Source of the DNA: a virus
Direction: 5' to 3' (one strand)
Virus record (IMG/VR): IMGVR_UViG_3300042317_001219
Location: 1 to 37,160 of that record
DNA length: 37,160 bases
In this document: positions 6,956-15,495 of the stretch, piece after piece
Numbering within the stretch: the first letter of the stretch is position 1
How the letters are laid out: the number at the start of each line of letters is the position of its first letter
Made by a program: the position numbers and the translations under genes
The notes under the pieces: generated by a model
What the model saw: only the letters and a program-made list of their open reading frames with translations
Told to the model about the DNA's origin: nothing
Database searches by the model: none

Positions 6956-8191
6956 ATGGCTGACGTAAAAATCTCTCAACTTCCAGCAGCAAGCGTTGTC
7001 AACACCAATGACATCCTTGTGCTCAATCAGGGTGGAACCACCAAAACGGCATCGAAAGCCTTGGTTGTGGCTGGATTGGCAACCACCGCTCAGATTGCGG
7101 CAATCACCCCAGCATCGATTGGAGCAGCAACAACTTCACAGGTTGCAGCACTGACCACGCAGCAGTTGTCTGCTATCACGTTTACCGCAGGGACCGGGTT
7201 GACTGGCGGAGGACCGCTGTCAGCAAGCAGCACGATTGCTATTGCTGCCTTGTCGCCCGATCCGACCGGAACATACGGCAGTTCGACGCAGATACCCGTG
7301 CTGACGGTCAACCAGATCGGTCAGATCACCGGAGTGACGACTCAGGCTGTGTCCGGCGGGGGGAGCGCAACCCCTACGGATGTGCAGATTTTTACATCCA
7401 GCGGAACATGGACGAAACCGGCTGGAGCAAAAGCAGTGTATGTTACCTGTATTGGGGCGGGTGGAGGAGGAGCTGGTGGGCGCAAAGGTCAATCAACGGC
7501 AAGCGTTGGGACTGGAGGGGGAGGCGGAGCGGGAGGAGGTTTTTCTACTCGAATCTTCGACGCTGCTATTCTTGGCGCAACGGAGGCTGTTACTGTTGGC
7601 GTTGGAGGTTCCGGCGGAGCGTCGCAGACTACCACAGGCACAAACGGACTACCTGGCGGCGCGGGTGGAGCCAGCTCGTTCAATGATTGGATTTCCGCAG
7701 CGGGCGGGCTTGGCGGCGGAGTTACAACGACTGCAAGCGGTCCAGGTGGAGCCGTTACAGCCCAACGAGCTATGTTCCCAGGGGGAGCCGGGGGCACGGG
7801 GTCACCTACAGCAAATGGCGGCGCAGGCATCACTTCTTACGCGGGAGCAGCGGGAGGAGGTGGCGGCGGAGCAATGCCAACAACGCCGGCAAACAACAAC
7901 GGCGGCGGCGGCGCTGTCGCGCTTGGAAGTTTTTCAGCCTCAGGACAAGCTGGAGGCGGCAGCGCCGGCGGCGCGGGTGGCAGTGGAGCCAGCACAACTC
8001 CAACAAACCCAATGCCCGGTGGAGGAGGTGGAGGAGGTGGGACTATTACCAGCGGTAACGGTGGTGCAGGGGGTGTTGGTGGACTTTATGGCGGCGGAGG
8101 CGGCGGAGGCGGAGGATGCAACGAAAATGGAAATTCTGGGGCGGGTGGAAACGGTGGAGACGGAGCTGTTGTGGTGGTAACGTACTTCTAA
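6956..8191 (+). CDS. Second tail fibre, glycine-rich distal domain
   Basis: A 411-residue fibre. Its N-terminus (ISQLPAASVVNTNDILVLNQ) parallels that of the fibre at 4407, pointing to duplication of the docking segment. One copy of the IPVLTV/GQITGV repeat lies near 7267. From about residue 140 (PTDVQIFTSSGTWTKPAGA) the sequence becomes a long glycine-rich region with runs of GGGG and GGAGG. 'SGTWTKPAG' followed by polyglycine is typical of phage tip proteins whose distal part forms a polyglycine-II-like brick. Another frame of this GC-rich tract is also open but is a composition artefact. Confidence 0.75.
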   Translation: MADVKISQLPAASVVNTNDILVLNQGGTTKTASKALVVAGLATTAQIAAITPASIGAATTSQVAALTTQQLSAITFTAGTGLTGGGPLSASSTIAIAALSPDPTGTYGSSTQIPVLTVNQIGQITGVTTQAVSGGGSATPTDVQIFTSSGTWTKPAGAKAVYVTCIGAGGGGAGGRKGQSTASVGTGGGGGAGGGFSTRIFDAAILGATEAVTVGVGGSGGASQTTTGTNGLPGGAGGASSFNDWISAAGGLGGGVTTTASGPGGAVTAQRAMFPGGAGGTGSPTANGGAGITSYAGAAGGGGGGAMPTTPANNNGGGGAVALGSFSASGQAGGGSAGGAGGSGASTTPTNPMPGGGGGGGGTITSGNGGAGGVGGLYGGGGGGGGGCNENGNSGAGGNGGDGAVVVVTYF

Positions 8192-8192
8192 T

Positions 8193-8375
8193 ATGCGATA
8201 CGCAATTGTTGAAAACGCCACAAAGATAGTGGTTAACATTGTTAAGTGGGACGGAGTCACTCCGTGGACTCCTCCGGCAGGAACCACTGCGGTAAATGTA
8301 GAAGGGGTTCAGTGCAACATTGGCTGGATCGAACAACCCGACGGCAGTTTTGCACCTCCTGAAGACAATGGCTAA
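8193..8375 (+). CDS. Small tail-module protein (60 aa)
   Basis: ATG 8193 follows the fibre stop by one base. The protein begins MRYAIVENATKIVVNIVKWD and ends in a Pro-rich GWIEQPDGSFAPPEDNG segment; short proteins of this form commonly follow fibre genes in tailed phages. The stop overlaps the next ATG (8368) by eight bases. Function unknown; a fibre accessory role is inferred. Confidence 0.65.
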   Translation: MRYAIVENATKIVVNIVKWDGVTPWTPPAGTTAVNVEGVQCNIGWIEQPDGSFAPPEDNG

Positions 8376-8640
8376 AAAAGGCGTATCCCTAGCAGTTGGC
8401 CGAGGCGAAAAGCTCCCTGTGTCGAAAGGTGCAGGGCTCACAGCAAAAGGCCGCGCCAAATACAATGCGGCGACCGGCAGCAACCTCAAGGCTCCTGCTC
8501 CTAATCCTAAGACAAAGGCAGACGCTGCTCGCCGGAAGTCTTTCTGTGCCCGCATGAGTGGAATGCCGGGACCAATGAAAGATGAGAAAGGGCGGCCAAC
8601 CCGGAAAGCAGCAAGCCTCAAACGCTGGAACTGCAAATGA
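8368..8640 (+). CDS. DUF6321-like basic phage protein (90 aa)
   Basis: ATG 8368 is chosen because the product then begins MAKKGVSLAVGRGEKLPVSK; the longer in-frame start (8320) overlaps the previous gene heavily. The core LTAKGRAKYNAATGSNLKAP, a conserved SFCARMSGMPG segment and the terminal LKRWNC are the signature I associate with DUF6321, a small basic family common in aquatic phages. Function unknown. Its TGA overlaps the next ATG. Lys/Arg-rich composition would allow DNA binding, but there is no direct support. Confidence 0.7.
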   Translation: MAKKGVSLAVGRGEKLPVSKGAGLTAKGRAKYNAATGSNLKAPAPNPKTKADAARRKSFCARMSGMPGPMKDEKGRPTRKAASLKRWNCK

Positions 8641-8783
8641 AAAAGGGACTCTACGCCAACATCCACGCTAAGCGTGAGCGCATTGCTGCTGGCAGCAAGG
8701 AAAAGATGCGGAAGCCGGGGAGCAAAGGGGCTCCAACCGCAGCAGCATTTCGCGCATCTGCTAAGACAGTCAAAAAGAAGTAG
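8637..8783 (+). CDS. Small lysine-rich hypothetical protein (48 aa)
   Basis: ATG 8637 overlaps the previous TGA (ATGA) and the frame ends with TAG at 8781-8783. The product is strongly basic (MKKGLYANIHAKRERIAAGS, later KPGSKGAPTAAAF) and of a type repeatedly found beside DUF6321-like genes in environmental phages. It has no membrane segment. Function unknown. Confidence 0.65.
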   Translation: MKKGLYANIHAKRERIAAGSKEKMRKPGSKGAPTAAAFRASAKTVKKK

Positions 8784-8785
8784 CT

Positions 8786-8962
8786 ATGGAGCCTTTTATC
8801 AGCCGTTTGCTAGACAGCATCTTCAATCAAGGTCTGACGTTTGCGATGATGGCACTCGCTCTTTGGTACATGCATGTTAAGCTGACCAAGGTTGAGACAA
8901 AGATTGCTGAATGCGAGCAGGATAGGCTGAAACTTTGGGAACGAATATCTGAACTGAAGTAG
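8786..8962 (+). CDS. Small membrane protein with coiled-coil tail; holin/spanin-type candidate (58 aa)
   Basis: ATG 8786 to TAG 8960-8962. After a short amphipathic start comes one hydrophobic segment (about residues 16-31, LTFAMMALALWYMHV), followed by a charged helix (KVETKIAECEQDRLKLWERI) to the end. One membrane span plus a charged helix, directly ahead of a holin-like gene and endolysin, suggests a lysis accessory protein (second holin, antiholin or inner spanin). The topology is visible; the role is inferred from context. Confidence 0.6.
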   Translation: MEPFISRLLDSIFNQGLTFAMMALALWYMHVKLTKVETKIAECEQDRLKLWERISELK

Positions 8963-8963
8963 T

Positions 8964-9122
8964 ATGAACAAAGATTATTTTAAGCAACCCTCGACATGGC
9001 TCGGTCTTCTGAAGTGGCTTCTTGCTGGATTCGGAGTGAAGACTGGGCATGTGGACGCAGTCGGTGCCGCCGCCCTTACGATCCTCGGTACATACGACAT
9101 CATCCGAAAAGAGAAGTTGTGA
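8964..9122 (+). CDS. Putative holin (52 aa)
   Basis: ATG 8964 follows the previous stop by one base. The product begins MNKDYFKQPSTWLGLLKWLL and has hydrophobic stretches at about residues 12-22 and 29-42 (AVGAAALTILGTYDII) with a charged end (RKEKL). This 'KQPSTW-x-GL' start with a two-segment body resembles small phage holins. The TGA overlaps the endolysin start (GTGA at 9119-9122), the usual coupling of holin and endolysin. Holins form inner-membrane lesions that release the endolysin. Confidence 0.7.
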   Translation: MNKDYFKQPSTWLGLLKWLLAGFGVKTGHVDAVGAAALTILGTYDIIRKEKL

Positions 9123-9592
9123 TTGACGAGCGATCAGCCAAGTACTTGGACACGCTTGTCCCGCAGGTAAAACAAGCGTTTACGGACTTTCTGCTCGAAG
9201 CCAAAGAGCTTTTGAAGGAGGAAGGCTTGGACTATCGCGCCATTTGTGGCACACGTTCTTGGGAAGCTCAGGAAGCTCTTTATGCAAAAGGACGCACAGC
9301 GCCAGGCCCGAAGGTCACGAATGCTCGCCCCGGCTCGAGCATGCACAACTTTGGGCTCGCGATTGACTGCGGTGTTTTCCGGGGGAAATCGTACCTTGAC
9401 GGAGGCAGCCCAGAAGAGCAACGGCTTGCAGACCGGATGCACAAACTATGCGGAGCACTTGCATCGAAGCACAGCCTCCGTTGGGGCGGAAACTTCAAGT
9501 CCATCTATGATCCGCCTCATTACGAGTATAACACTCCTCACTCTCTTGCTGTGTTGCGTATTCGCAGGGAACAAAACCAACCGTTGATTTGA
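9119..9592 (+). CDS. M15-family peptidoglycan endopeptidase (endolysin)
   Basis: A 157-residue enzyme likely cleaving peptide stems of peptidoglycan at lysis. From GTG 9119, SMHNFGLAID (74-83) supplies zinc ligands His76 and Asp83, and DPPHYE (131-136) supplies the catalytic Asp131 and third ligand His134. That is the H-x6-D ... D-x2-H arrangement of M15 L-alanyl-D-glutamate peptidases such as T5 endolysin. I chose GTG 9119 because an upstream in-frame start (8996) would cover most of the holin gene and adds residues with no domain resemblance. No signal peptide, so export depends on the holin. Confidence 0.85.
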   Translation: MIDERSAKYLDTLVPQVKQAFTDFLLEAKELLKEEGLDYRAICGTRSWEAQEALYAKGRTAPGPKVTNARPGSSMHNFGLAIDCGVFRGKSYLDGGSPEEQRLADRMHKLCGALASKHSLRWGGNFKSIYDPPHYEYNTPHSLAVLRIRREQNQPLI

Positions 9593-9593
9593 T

Positions 9594-9839
9594 ATGGCCA
9601 AGAAACTAACTGACGCTTTGATGCTGATTATTGGGGCTCCTAAAAAGGGCAAATCTCATTCCTGCCCAGAATGTGATTCTCCTATGGAATCAGACAACAC
9701 CTGTTCCGAGTGTGGATACGGTGAGGTCGAAGATGAGGGGGAAGAATACGAGGGTGAAGAAATGTCGAGCGATCGTCTGATGGAGATTCGCGATGATCTT
9801 CAACGTGTGGTAGACAAGATCAGCAAGCTTCTTTCCTGA
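9594..9839 (+). CDS. Small zinc-ribbon protein with acidic linker (81 aa)
   Basis: ATG 9594 follows the endolysin stop by one base. Two CxxC pairs, CPEC (24-27) and CSEC (37-40), make a four-cysteine zinc ribbon. A very acidic stretch (42-56) and a C-terminal helix (RLMEIRDDLQRVVDKISKLL) follow. The stop shares a base with the nozzle gene start (TGATG, 9837-9841). A ribbon plus coiled helix suggests protein or nucleic-acid binding; a metal-stabilised structural part is equally possible. Confidence 0.65.
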   Translation: MAKKLTDALMLIIGAPKKGKSHSCPECDSPMESDNTCSECGYGEVEDEGEEYEGEEMSSDRLMEIRDDLQRVVDKISKLLS

Positions 9840-11764
9840 TGCCTTCTCAGCTACAAGCTGAATCCGATCAGTCTTACATGGGGTTTGCCAGTCGTCTTGA
9901 CCCGGCAAATCTTCCTGAAGGCATTCTTCAGGCTGCGGTAAACGTTCGTCTTGAGCGGGGGATTGCACAGCCCCGCAAAGGTTGCCAGCGACTTACCAGC
10001 GCAACACTGAATGCGCTGACAATGGTGGGATCTGGCCTCTGGGTGGACTCTTTAGGTCGAGACAACCTTGTGATGGTCTTTACAGATCGGTTGTATTTGT
10101 ACCGTCCTCAACAAGGATTGGATCCTTCCACTGGAACGTTTTATCCAGAGGCAACCATTCTGGTTGGAACTTTTCCGACTGGCAGAACAATAGCTGCCGG
10201 AGGCGTTGTTGACTGCGTTCAAGCGTTGAACAAACTGATTATTTTCCGTGGCCAATACGATGCGCTTGAGCTTTCAGCTACACTTAGCAACTCAGCTATT
10301 CAGACAGGGCAAAGCGGACTTGTTACAGTAACAACAAGCAGTCCACATGGTTATGTGACTGGGAATGAAGTCACGGTTCGTTATTCCACGCACGACAATG
10401 GACATTCTGCCGTTGATGGGAACTACATCATCACAGTAACTTCTCCAACGCAGTTTACATTCACCTTTACAAACAACACTCCTAACAATTTTCCGGCAAG
10501 TCAGCCTAGCAATATTTACTTGGTGCAGCGAGGCAAGCCTCCGCTAATTTGGGACTCAGTTGCCAACACAATTACCGTAGCAAGCCAGAGATACATTCCT
10601 CCAAGCAGCGGCACTACGTTGACTTATATTACTGAGTCTATTCCTCCGGGAGACTTTGGTTTTTATTTTCAGAACCGTCTTGTTGTAAAGTACTCGAATC
10701 AAAGAATTATTGTTAGCGACATTCTTGAGTTTAACTTTGATGTTCAGTTTAACAACTTTCTCATTAACCAAGGCGGGAACGACAGCATTGTAGGCATTTT
10801 GCCGTGGATTGAAGATCAGTTTTTGGTGTTCATGCGCAACTCAATCTATGTTGCGTATGTTGAGACAACGTCTTTTATCCAAGGCGCAGCACCTGGGGCG
10901 CAAAGCTCTGTCACGGTAGTTACCACTGAGCTTGGGTGTTTGGCTCGGAGAACTATCGTAAATGCAGGGCAGTTTGTGTTTTTTCTTTCTGCAAAAGGCG
11001 TTCACCTGCTTACTCCGCAGTTGGACCTCAAGGTAATAGGGAACACCATGCCCTTGTCCGAGCCTATATCAGACAAGTTTCAGGCACTAAACTTTAGCGC
11101 AGCGCAAGGATCTGTTGGGATTTACTACAACAACAGGCTTTATGTTGCCATTCCAATAGGAGCCTCAAAAAACAACAACATCTTTATTTACAACACTCTC
11201 AACAAAGCTTGGGAGTCCAACGATACTTACCCCGATGGGTTGTATTTAGACAATTTGATTGCCGCGTCTTATCAAAATGAAAAGCGGTTGTTCGTTTTGA
11301 CAAATTTTATTGGCAACCTTGACCAATACGGAGGGGTGTTTTTAACCGAACAACGAGAGGATGGAGACTTTTTCAAAGATGGAAACGGTGTTGTTTTGCC
11401 GTTTTCGTTTCCGGCCAACTTAAATGAGGGCGGTCAGATTAACAGCATCAACTCGTTTGTCCGGACCCGCGAGTTTACGATGAAGTCGTTGTCTGAAAAG
11501 CGGTTTAGTAGAGGCGAGTTTCAGTTTAACAACATCCAGAATGACATTGTTGGGATTGACGCAAACCTGCATGATCCTGACGCTTTTGAGACGTTGATGG
11601 GGTATCAGTTTTCTGGAACCAGCGACGGAACCCTGCGCCCTCGCATTGCAAGCCGAGGCTCTTCAATTGATTTTGTGGTTGGCTTTACAAGCGGCAGACC
11701 GGCCTTGAAAGGTATTACCGTTTATGGTATAACAGCAGATAGGCCCATGATTTCCCAAGAATAG
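9839..11764 (+). CDS. Putative tail nozzle protein (tail tubular protein B-like)
   Basis: A 641-residue, almost entirely beta-rich protein. The start has FASRLDPANLPEGILQAAVN followed by VRLERGIAQPRKGCQRL; the pattern of a D-P-x-x-L-P-E-G segment, an N-V-R segment and QPRKG is what I associate with podovirus nozzle proteins that form the channel below the adaptor. Later segments (FYFQNRLVVKYSNQRIIVSD; YYNNRLYVAIPIG) look like beta-propeller blades. An Ig-like insert rich in T, S and N lies near residues 150-230. It precedes a fibre gene and internal protein genes, consistent with tail assembly. Confidence 0.65.
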   Translation: MPSQLQAESDQSYMGFASRLDPANLPEGILQAAVNVRLERGIAQPRKGCQRLTSATLNALTMVGSGLWVDSLGRDNLVMVFTDRLYLYRPQQGLDPSTGTFYPEATILVGTFPTGRTIAAGGVVDCVQALNKLIIFRGQYDALELSATLSNSAIQTGQSGLVTVTTSSPHGYVTGNEVTVRYSTHDNGHSAVDGNYIITVTSPTQFTFTFTNNTPNNFPASQPSNIYLVQRGKPPLIWDSVANTITVASQRYIPPSSGTTLTYITESIPPGDFGFYFQNRLVVKYSNQRIIVSDILEFNFDVQFNNFLINQGGNDSIVGILPWIEDQFLVFMRNSIYVAYVETTSFIQGAAPGAQSSVTVVTTELGCLARRTIVNAGQFVFFLSAKGVHLLTPQLDLKVIGNTMPLSEPISDKFQALNFSAAQGSVGIYYNNRLYVAIPIGASKNNNIFIYNTLNKAWESNDTYPDGLYLDNLIAASYQNEKRLFVLTNFIGNLDQYGGVFLTEQREDGDFFKDGNGVVLPFSFPANLNEGGQINSINSFVRTREFTMKSLSEKRFSRGEFQFNNIQNDIVGIDANLHDPDAFETLMGYQFSGTSDGTLRPRIASRGSSIDFVVGFTSGRPALKGITVYGITADRPMISQE

Positions 11765-11765
11765 T

Positions 11766-13151
11766 ATGGCACAGCTTCAAAAAGGGACCATTTACTCGCC
11801 GGTAAACGCAACCGTTACCGTTGATAACCTGAACGCGCACGTTGACAACGCTCAGTTGTTGTCTGGGGCAATTAGCGAGCAAGCGGCGCTTTCTGGGCCT
11901 GGCACTCCAGCGTCAGATCAAGTGTTGTTGCTTAATGGCGGCAACCTAAAAAAGGCAACAGTGGTGCAGGCTTTAGGGAACATTACTCCTTCAGAGCTGC
12001 TCAACCGCAACAACAACTTGTCTGATCTTGTTAACGCGACAACTGCCAGAAGCAATCTGGGGTTGGGGAATGTCGAGAACAAGTCGTCTGAGACAATTCG
12101 GTCGGAGATTACACTGGCAAATGTAACTACCGCCTTAACGTACCTGCCAACGTCTCCTACACAACTGTCTGCTGGTTTAGACAGCAGGATTGCGACAAGC
12201 CAGCTTGGTGCAATTAACGGTGTTGCTCAACTTGGATCTGATGGAAAGTTGGCATCTAATCAGATTGCAGCTTTAACGACAGCATCTCAGCTTGCCCTGC
12301 TTGGCACAACGGCTTTGCCGGTGATTGGAGCGCAGCCGCTATTGACCTTGCCACTGCCCACTTCACAAGGCGGCACAGGGCAGTCTACGTTTGCCAATGG
12401 ACAGCTTTTGATTGGGAACGGAACCGGGCTTACAAAAGCAACTCTAACGGCAGGAGCAAACATTGATATTACCAACGGAAGCGGGTCCATTTCGTTGGCG
12501 GTAAACGCAATCTTGCCAAAAGCTATTGTAAACTTCAGCGGTCAATTAGCTGATGCTGTTACAATTACTTGTCCGTATGAAAAGATCGGAAATGCGTTTT
12601 TGGTAGACTACAGTTTGGCTGGAGGAAAGTCTGCGCTTGCGGTTGGAAACAGAATTTATTTCACCAGTTTTACCGGTGGAGCAAACGCGCCTACTTCTAC
12701 ATACTACACTGTTGAGTCGTTCGGCTTCAAAGACAATGGTGCAGTTCAGGTGCTTCAGTTTACTTCTGCTGTTGCAGGAAACGCTCTTGGAAATGCTGTT
12801 TTCAAGGAGTGTCTTGTTCACTACAAACAGTTTGTAAACAACGTTGTTCTTGTTGATCCTGCTTCTAGCGACCTTACGCTTTCGTACATTGTAAATCTTA
12901 ACTCAAGTTTGTCTGGAAAGATTTTTGGCCCGGTTGTTTCAGGAAACACGTTTGCATCAAGTGTTTCTCCGATTGGATCTACTACTGGTGTTGTGGCTAT
13001 GCTAGATTACACTGGAGTTGATGGAGACAGTTTTAGAATTGCCAGGACTAGCACTTCTTTTGTGTTTAGCGGATCATACGATCCACTTGGAGGGGCTCCT
13101 GCTGTGCGCCCAATGGGTTATTTCACAAACGCAGTGGTTTACACTAACTAA
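11766..13151 (+). CDS. Third tail fibre protein (461 aa)
   Basis: The shaft contains motifs typical of phage fibres: NNNLSDLVNATTARSNLGLG, then NVENKSSETI, and further on TSQGGTGQSTFANGQLLIGN. These 'NLSDL-x-N-x-x-TAR-x-NLGLG' and 'GGTG' units occur in long and short fibres of many tailed phages. The N-terminus (MAQLQKGTIYSPVNATVTVD) differs from the other two fibres, so it probably docks elsewhere, perhaps on the nozzle encoded immediately upstream. From about residue 255 (PKAIVNFSGQLADAVTITCP) a distinct C-terminal domain begins, likely receptor-facing. Confidence 0.75.
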   Translation: MAQLQKGTIYSPVNATVTVDNLNAHVDNAQLLSGAISEQAALSGPGTPASDQVLLLNGGNLKKATVVQALGNITPSELLNRNNNLSDLVNATTARSNLGLGNVENKSSETIRSEITLANVTTALTYLPTSPTQLSAGLDSRIATSQLGAINGVAQLGSDGKLASNQIAALTTASQLALLGTTALPVIGAQPLLTLPLPTSQGGTGQSTFANGQLLIGNGTGLTKATLTAGANIDITNGSGSISLAVNAILPKAIVNFSGQLADAVTITCPYEKIGNAFLVDYSLAGGKSALAVGNRIYFTSFTGGANAPTSTYYTVESFGFKDNGAVQVLQFTSAVAGNALGNAVFKECLVHYKQFVNNVVLVDPASSDLTLSYIVNLNSSLSGKIFGPVVSGNTFASSVSPIGSTTGVVAMLDYTGVDGDSFRIARTSTSFVFSGSYDPLGGAPAVRPMGYFTNAVVYTN

Positions 13152-13157
13152 TTTTTT

Positions 13158-15491
13158 ATGGCTTCACAATATAAGAATTGGGAAGATTTTTTAAAACAAA
13201 ACGGTTATGTCAAGCTCCCGACTTTAGGTTGGGTTACTGCGGAAACACCTCAGTTCAACGACGCTGATTACAAACGAGGTGGGCCATCAGAGGACACTTC
13301 TGAATTTAGTCCTTATAATCCAGCAAGTATAAATTTAAAAGTAAAAGACAATCATGCTCTTTGGGAAAGAGCAAATAAAGACGAACGCGATTCAATACAA
13401 TTAAAAATTAATGATGCTACTCAAAATCTAGCGTTAGCTAAAGAAATTGGAGATAAAGACGGCGTAGCAGATGCACAGCACGAAAAAACAGCATGGGAAC
13501 AAGTTCTAAAAGGTTTAAATAGTTTATACAATAGTTTATACCGCAACACATTAAACAACGCGGCAAAAGCTCCAGGCGGCATTACCTCAAAGCCAGTTGA
13601 GGCTCCTACAACTGGTGAAACCATGCGGGAGACTTATACGGCGTACAGGGATTTATTGCCTCAAATTTATCCGCTTGAAGCTGAAGCTGAAAAAGCTTTT
13701 ACGAAAGCATCTGGGCAAGCAATCCGAGAGGAAACGCTTAGAAATTTAGCTGCGGCAGAAGAGCCTGCTAAAGTTTCTGCCGCACGACAAAAAATTGCAG
13801 CAGACGAATCGATTCTCGCAAGAATTGAAGCTGAAAAAAATCCTGCGGCAAAAGAGCGTTTAGCTAAATATTTATCTACGGCTGAAGATCAAGCGTTAGT
13901 TGCTGACTATGACCAAAGCATTTCTGAGCTAACCCCTTATCAGCGGCAAGCTGCCATTGAAGGCACGTACAATTTAGCAGGAAAACAGCAAGAGTTTGGA
14001 ATGCTGGAAAGCCAGCTTCCTCGGTATCAACAGCTTTTGCAGTCATATCTTCCTGGGCAACAGCAAATCATTCAAGGGCTTGGGCAGCTTGGGATGTCCA
14101 GCACAACAGACGCTCAACGCGGTTTAGCGCTTGAAGATTACTTGGCTCCATTTCGAGAACAAGTACAGGCAACAGGCCCCGGAGGAACTCCTGTTGTAGA
14201 CGCGCAAGGCAATCCAGTAATGCAATCGACTGGGCCTTTAAGACAACTTGACATCACAAGTGGGCTTCAAGCAGTCGCGCCATTTCAGCCGGATCTTACG
14301 TTAGGAGGACTTGCTGAGTACGCTCCTGGATCTCGCTTGCAAGGGCTTCAGGAGTATACTCCTGGAGCTTACCTGCAAGGTCTTCAAGAATACGCTCCCG
14401 GTTCTTATTTGCAGGGGATTCCCGACCCTGAATTGCAGTCAAACCTGCTCTCCATAAACCAAAACTTGGTAAACCAGTATATGGGAACCATGCCGGGGGT
14501 GCAGGAGGGGGCTCAGCAAATGGCAGATATTGCCAACGAACGTTTGGCAGCCGGAGCAGATTTAAGTCCTGAAGAGCTAAGAATAGCCACTCAAGCGGCT
14601 AGAGACGCATACGCCTCAAGAGGAACTGCCCTTGGACCTCAAGCAATTGGCAGCGAGATTTTAGCTCGCACAGAACTTGCGCGTCAAAGGGAGATGGAAA
14701 ACATCAACCTTGGGTCCAAGCTTCTTGGAAACGTGTCTGCTCTTTACAGCCCTGCCTTAGCAGATGTCTTACAAAGACAAGGGGGCGCAGAGCAATATGG
14801 ATTGAAGGCGCAAGCTCAAATGTTTAGCCAAGGGCTTGGAGAAGAAGAGTTGGCAAGGATAGCTCAACAGCAAGCGTTTGCCCAACGATTGGGGCGCGAA
14901 ACTTTAGGAAAAGAAGCTCAGCAACAAGCTTTTGCCCAGCGAATGGGAATGGAAGGCTTGGATATGCAAGCTCAACAGCAAACGTTTGGGCAGAGAAAGT
15001 CCATGCAGGATATGGCAGCGGCAGCTCAAGCCCAACGGTTTAATCAAGCTGGAACCATTGGCAGCCTGACCGGGCAAGAGTTTCAAGCTAACTTAGCTGC
15101 TGCTACTCAAGCGCAGAACATGGCAACGCAAGCGGTTCAGGCAAAACAAGGTTTTTCTGCAAACGCAGCACAGATTGCTTCCGGAATTCTTGGAACGCAA
15201 CAAGGAGCATTGTCTCCAATCCTTAGTGCATATTATAATACTCCGCCTAATCTAGGCACAGTTGGAACTGCAATGGGAGGAGCAACAAATGCGTTCCAGC
15301 TTGGTGGTTTAAATATTGTAAATCCCTTGGATCCAACTGCTACATCAATAAACATGTATCCATCACAAGCGAATTTGCAAGAACGCCTAGGAGAAATGCA
15401 AATTAATGCCGCAAAAAATACCGCAGCCGCCCAATTAAACGCAGCGCAAGCGTCTGTGCCTAAGAGAAAGAAATTTTTGGGAATTTTTTAA
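13158..15491 (+). CDS. Large internal/virion protein with two internal repeat families (777 aa)
   Basis: A 777-residue, Gln/Ala-rich, mostly helical protein. Near residues 382-428 about four copies of a 13-residue unit (LQGLQEYAPGSYL type) occur in tandem (nt ~14300-14420). Further on, nt ~14860-15040, is a second family with at least three copies of AQQQAFAQRxGxExL. The C-terminus is basic (KRKKFLGIF). The size, composition and place before the Ala/Gly-rich proteins fit podovirus internal core or ejection proteins carried in the head and delivered with the DNA. No lytic transglycosylase motif is seen. The local base composition is noticeably more AT-rich at 13158-13500. Confidence 0.55.
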   Translation: MASQYKNWEDFLKQNGYVKLPTLGWVTAETPQFNDADYKRGGPSEDTSEFSPYNPASINLKVKDNHALWERANKDERDSIQLKINDATQNLALAKEIGDKDGVADAQHEKTAWEQVLKGLNSLYNSLYRNTLNNAAKAPGGITSKPVEAPTTGETMRETYTAYRDLLPQIYPLEAEAEKAFTKASGQAIREETLRNLAAAEEPAKVSAARQKIAADESILARIEAEKNPAAKERLAKYLSTAEDQALVADYDQSISELTPYQRQAAIEGTYNLAGKQQEFGMLESQLPRYQQLLQSYLPGQQQIIQGLGQLGMSSTTDAQRGLALEDYLAPFREQVQATGPGGTPVVDAQGNPVMQSTGPLRQLDITSGLQAVAPFQPDLTLGGLAEYAPGSRLQGLQEYTPGAYLQGLQEYAPGSYLQGIPDPELQSNLLSINQNLVNQYMGTMPGVQEGAQQMADIANERLAAGADLSPEELRIATQAARDAYASRGTALGPQAIGSEILARTELARQREMENINLGSKLLGNVSALYSPALADVLQRQGGAEQYGLKAQAQMFSQGLGEEELARIAQQQAFAQRLGRETLGKEAQQQAFAQRMGMEGLDMQAQQQTFGQRKSMQDMAAAAQAQRFNQAGTIGSLTGQEFQANLAAATQAQNMATQAVQAKQGFSANAAQIASGILGTQQGALSPILSAYYNTPPNLGTVGTAMGGATNAFQLGGLNIVNPLDPTATSINMYPSQANLQERLGEMQINAAKNTAAAQLNAAQASVPKRKKFLGIF

Positions 15492-15495
15492 CATT

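Noticed and set aside
7380-8180. Second plus-strand frame (266 codons) inside the glycine-rich fibre
   Set aside because: GGN-rich DNA rarely forms stops in other frames; the translation is Arg/Glu/Ala repeats without any motif, unlike the methyltransferase overlap.
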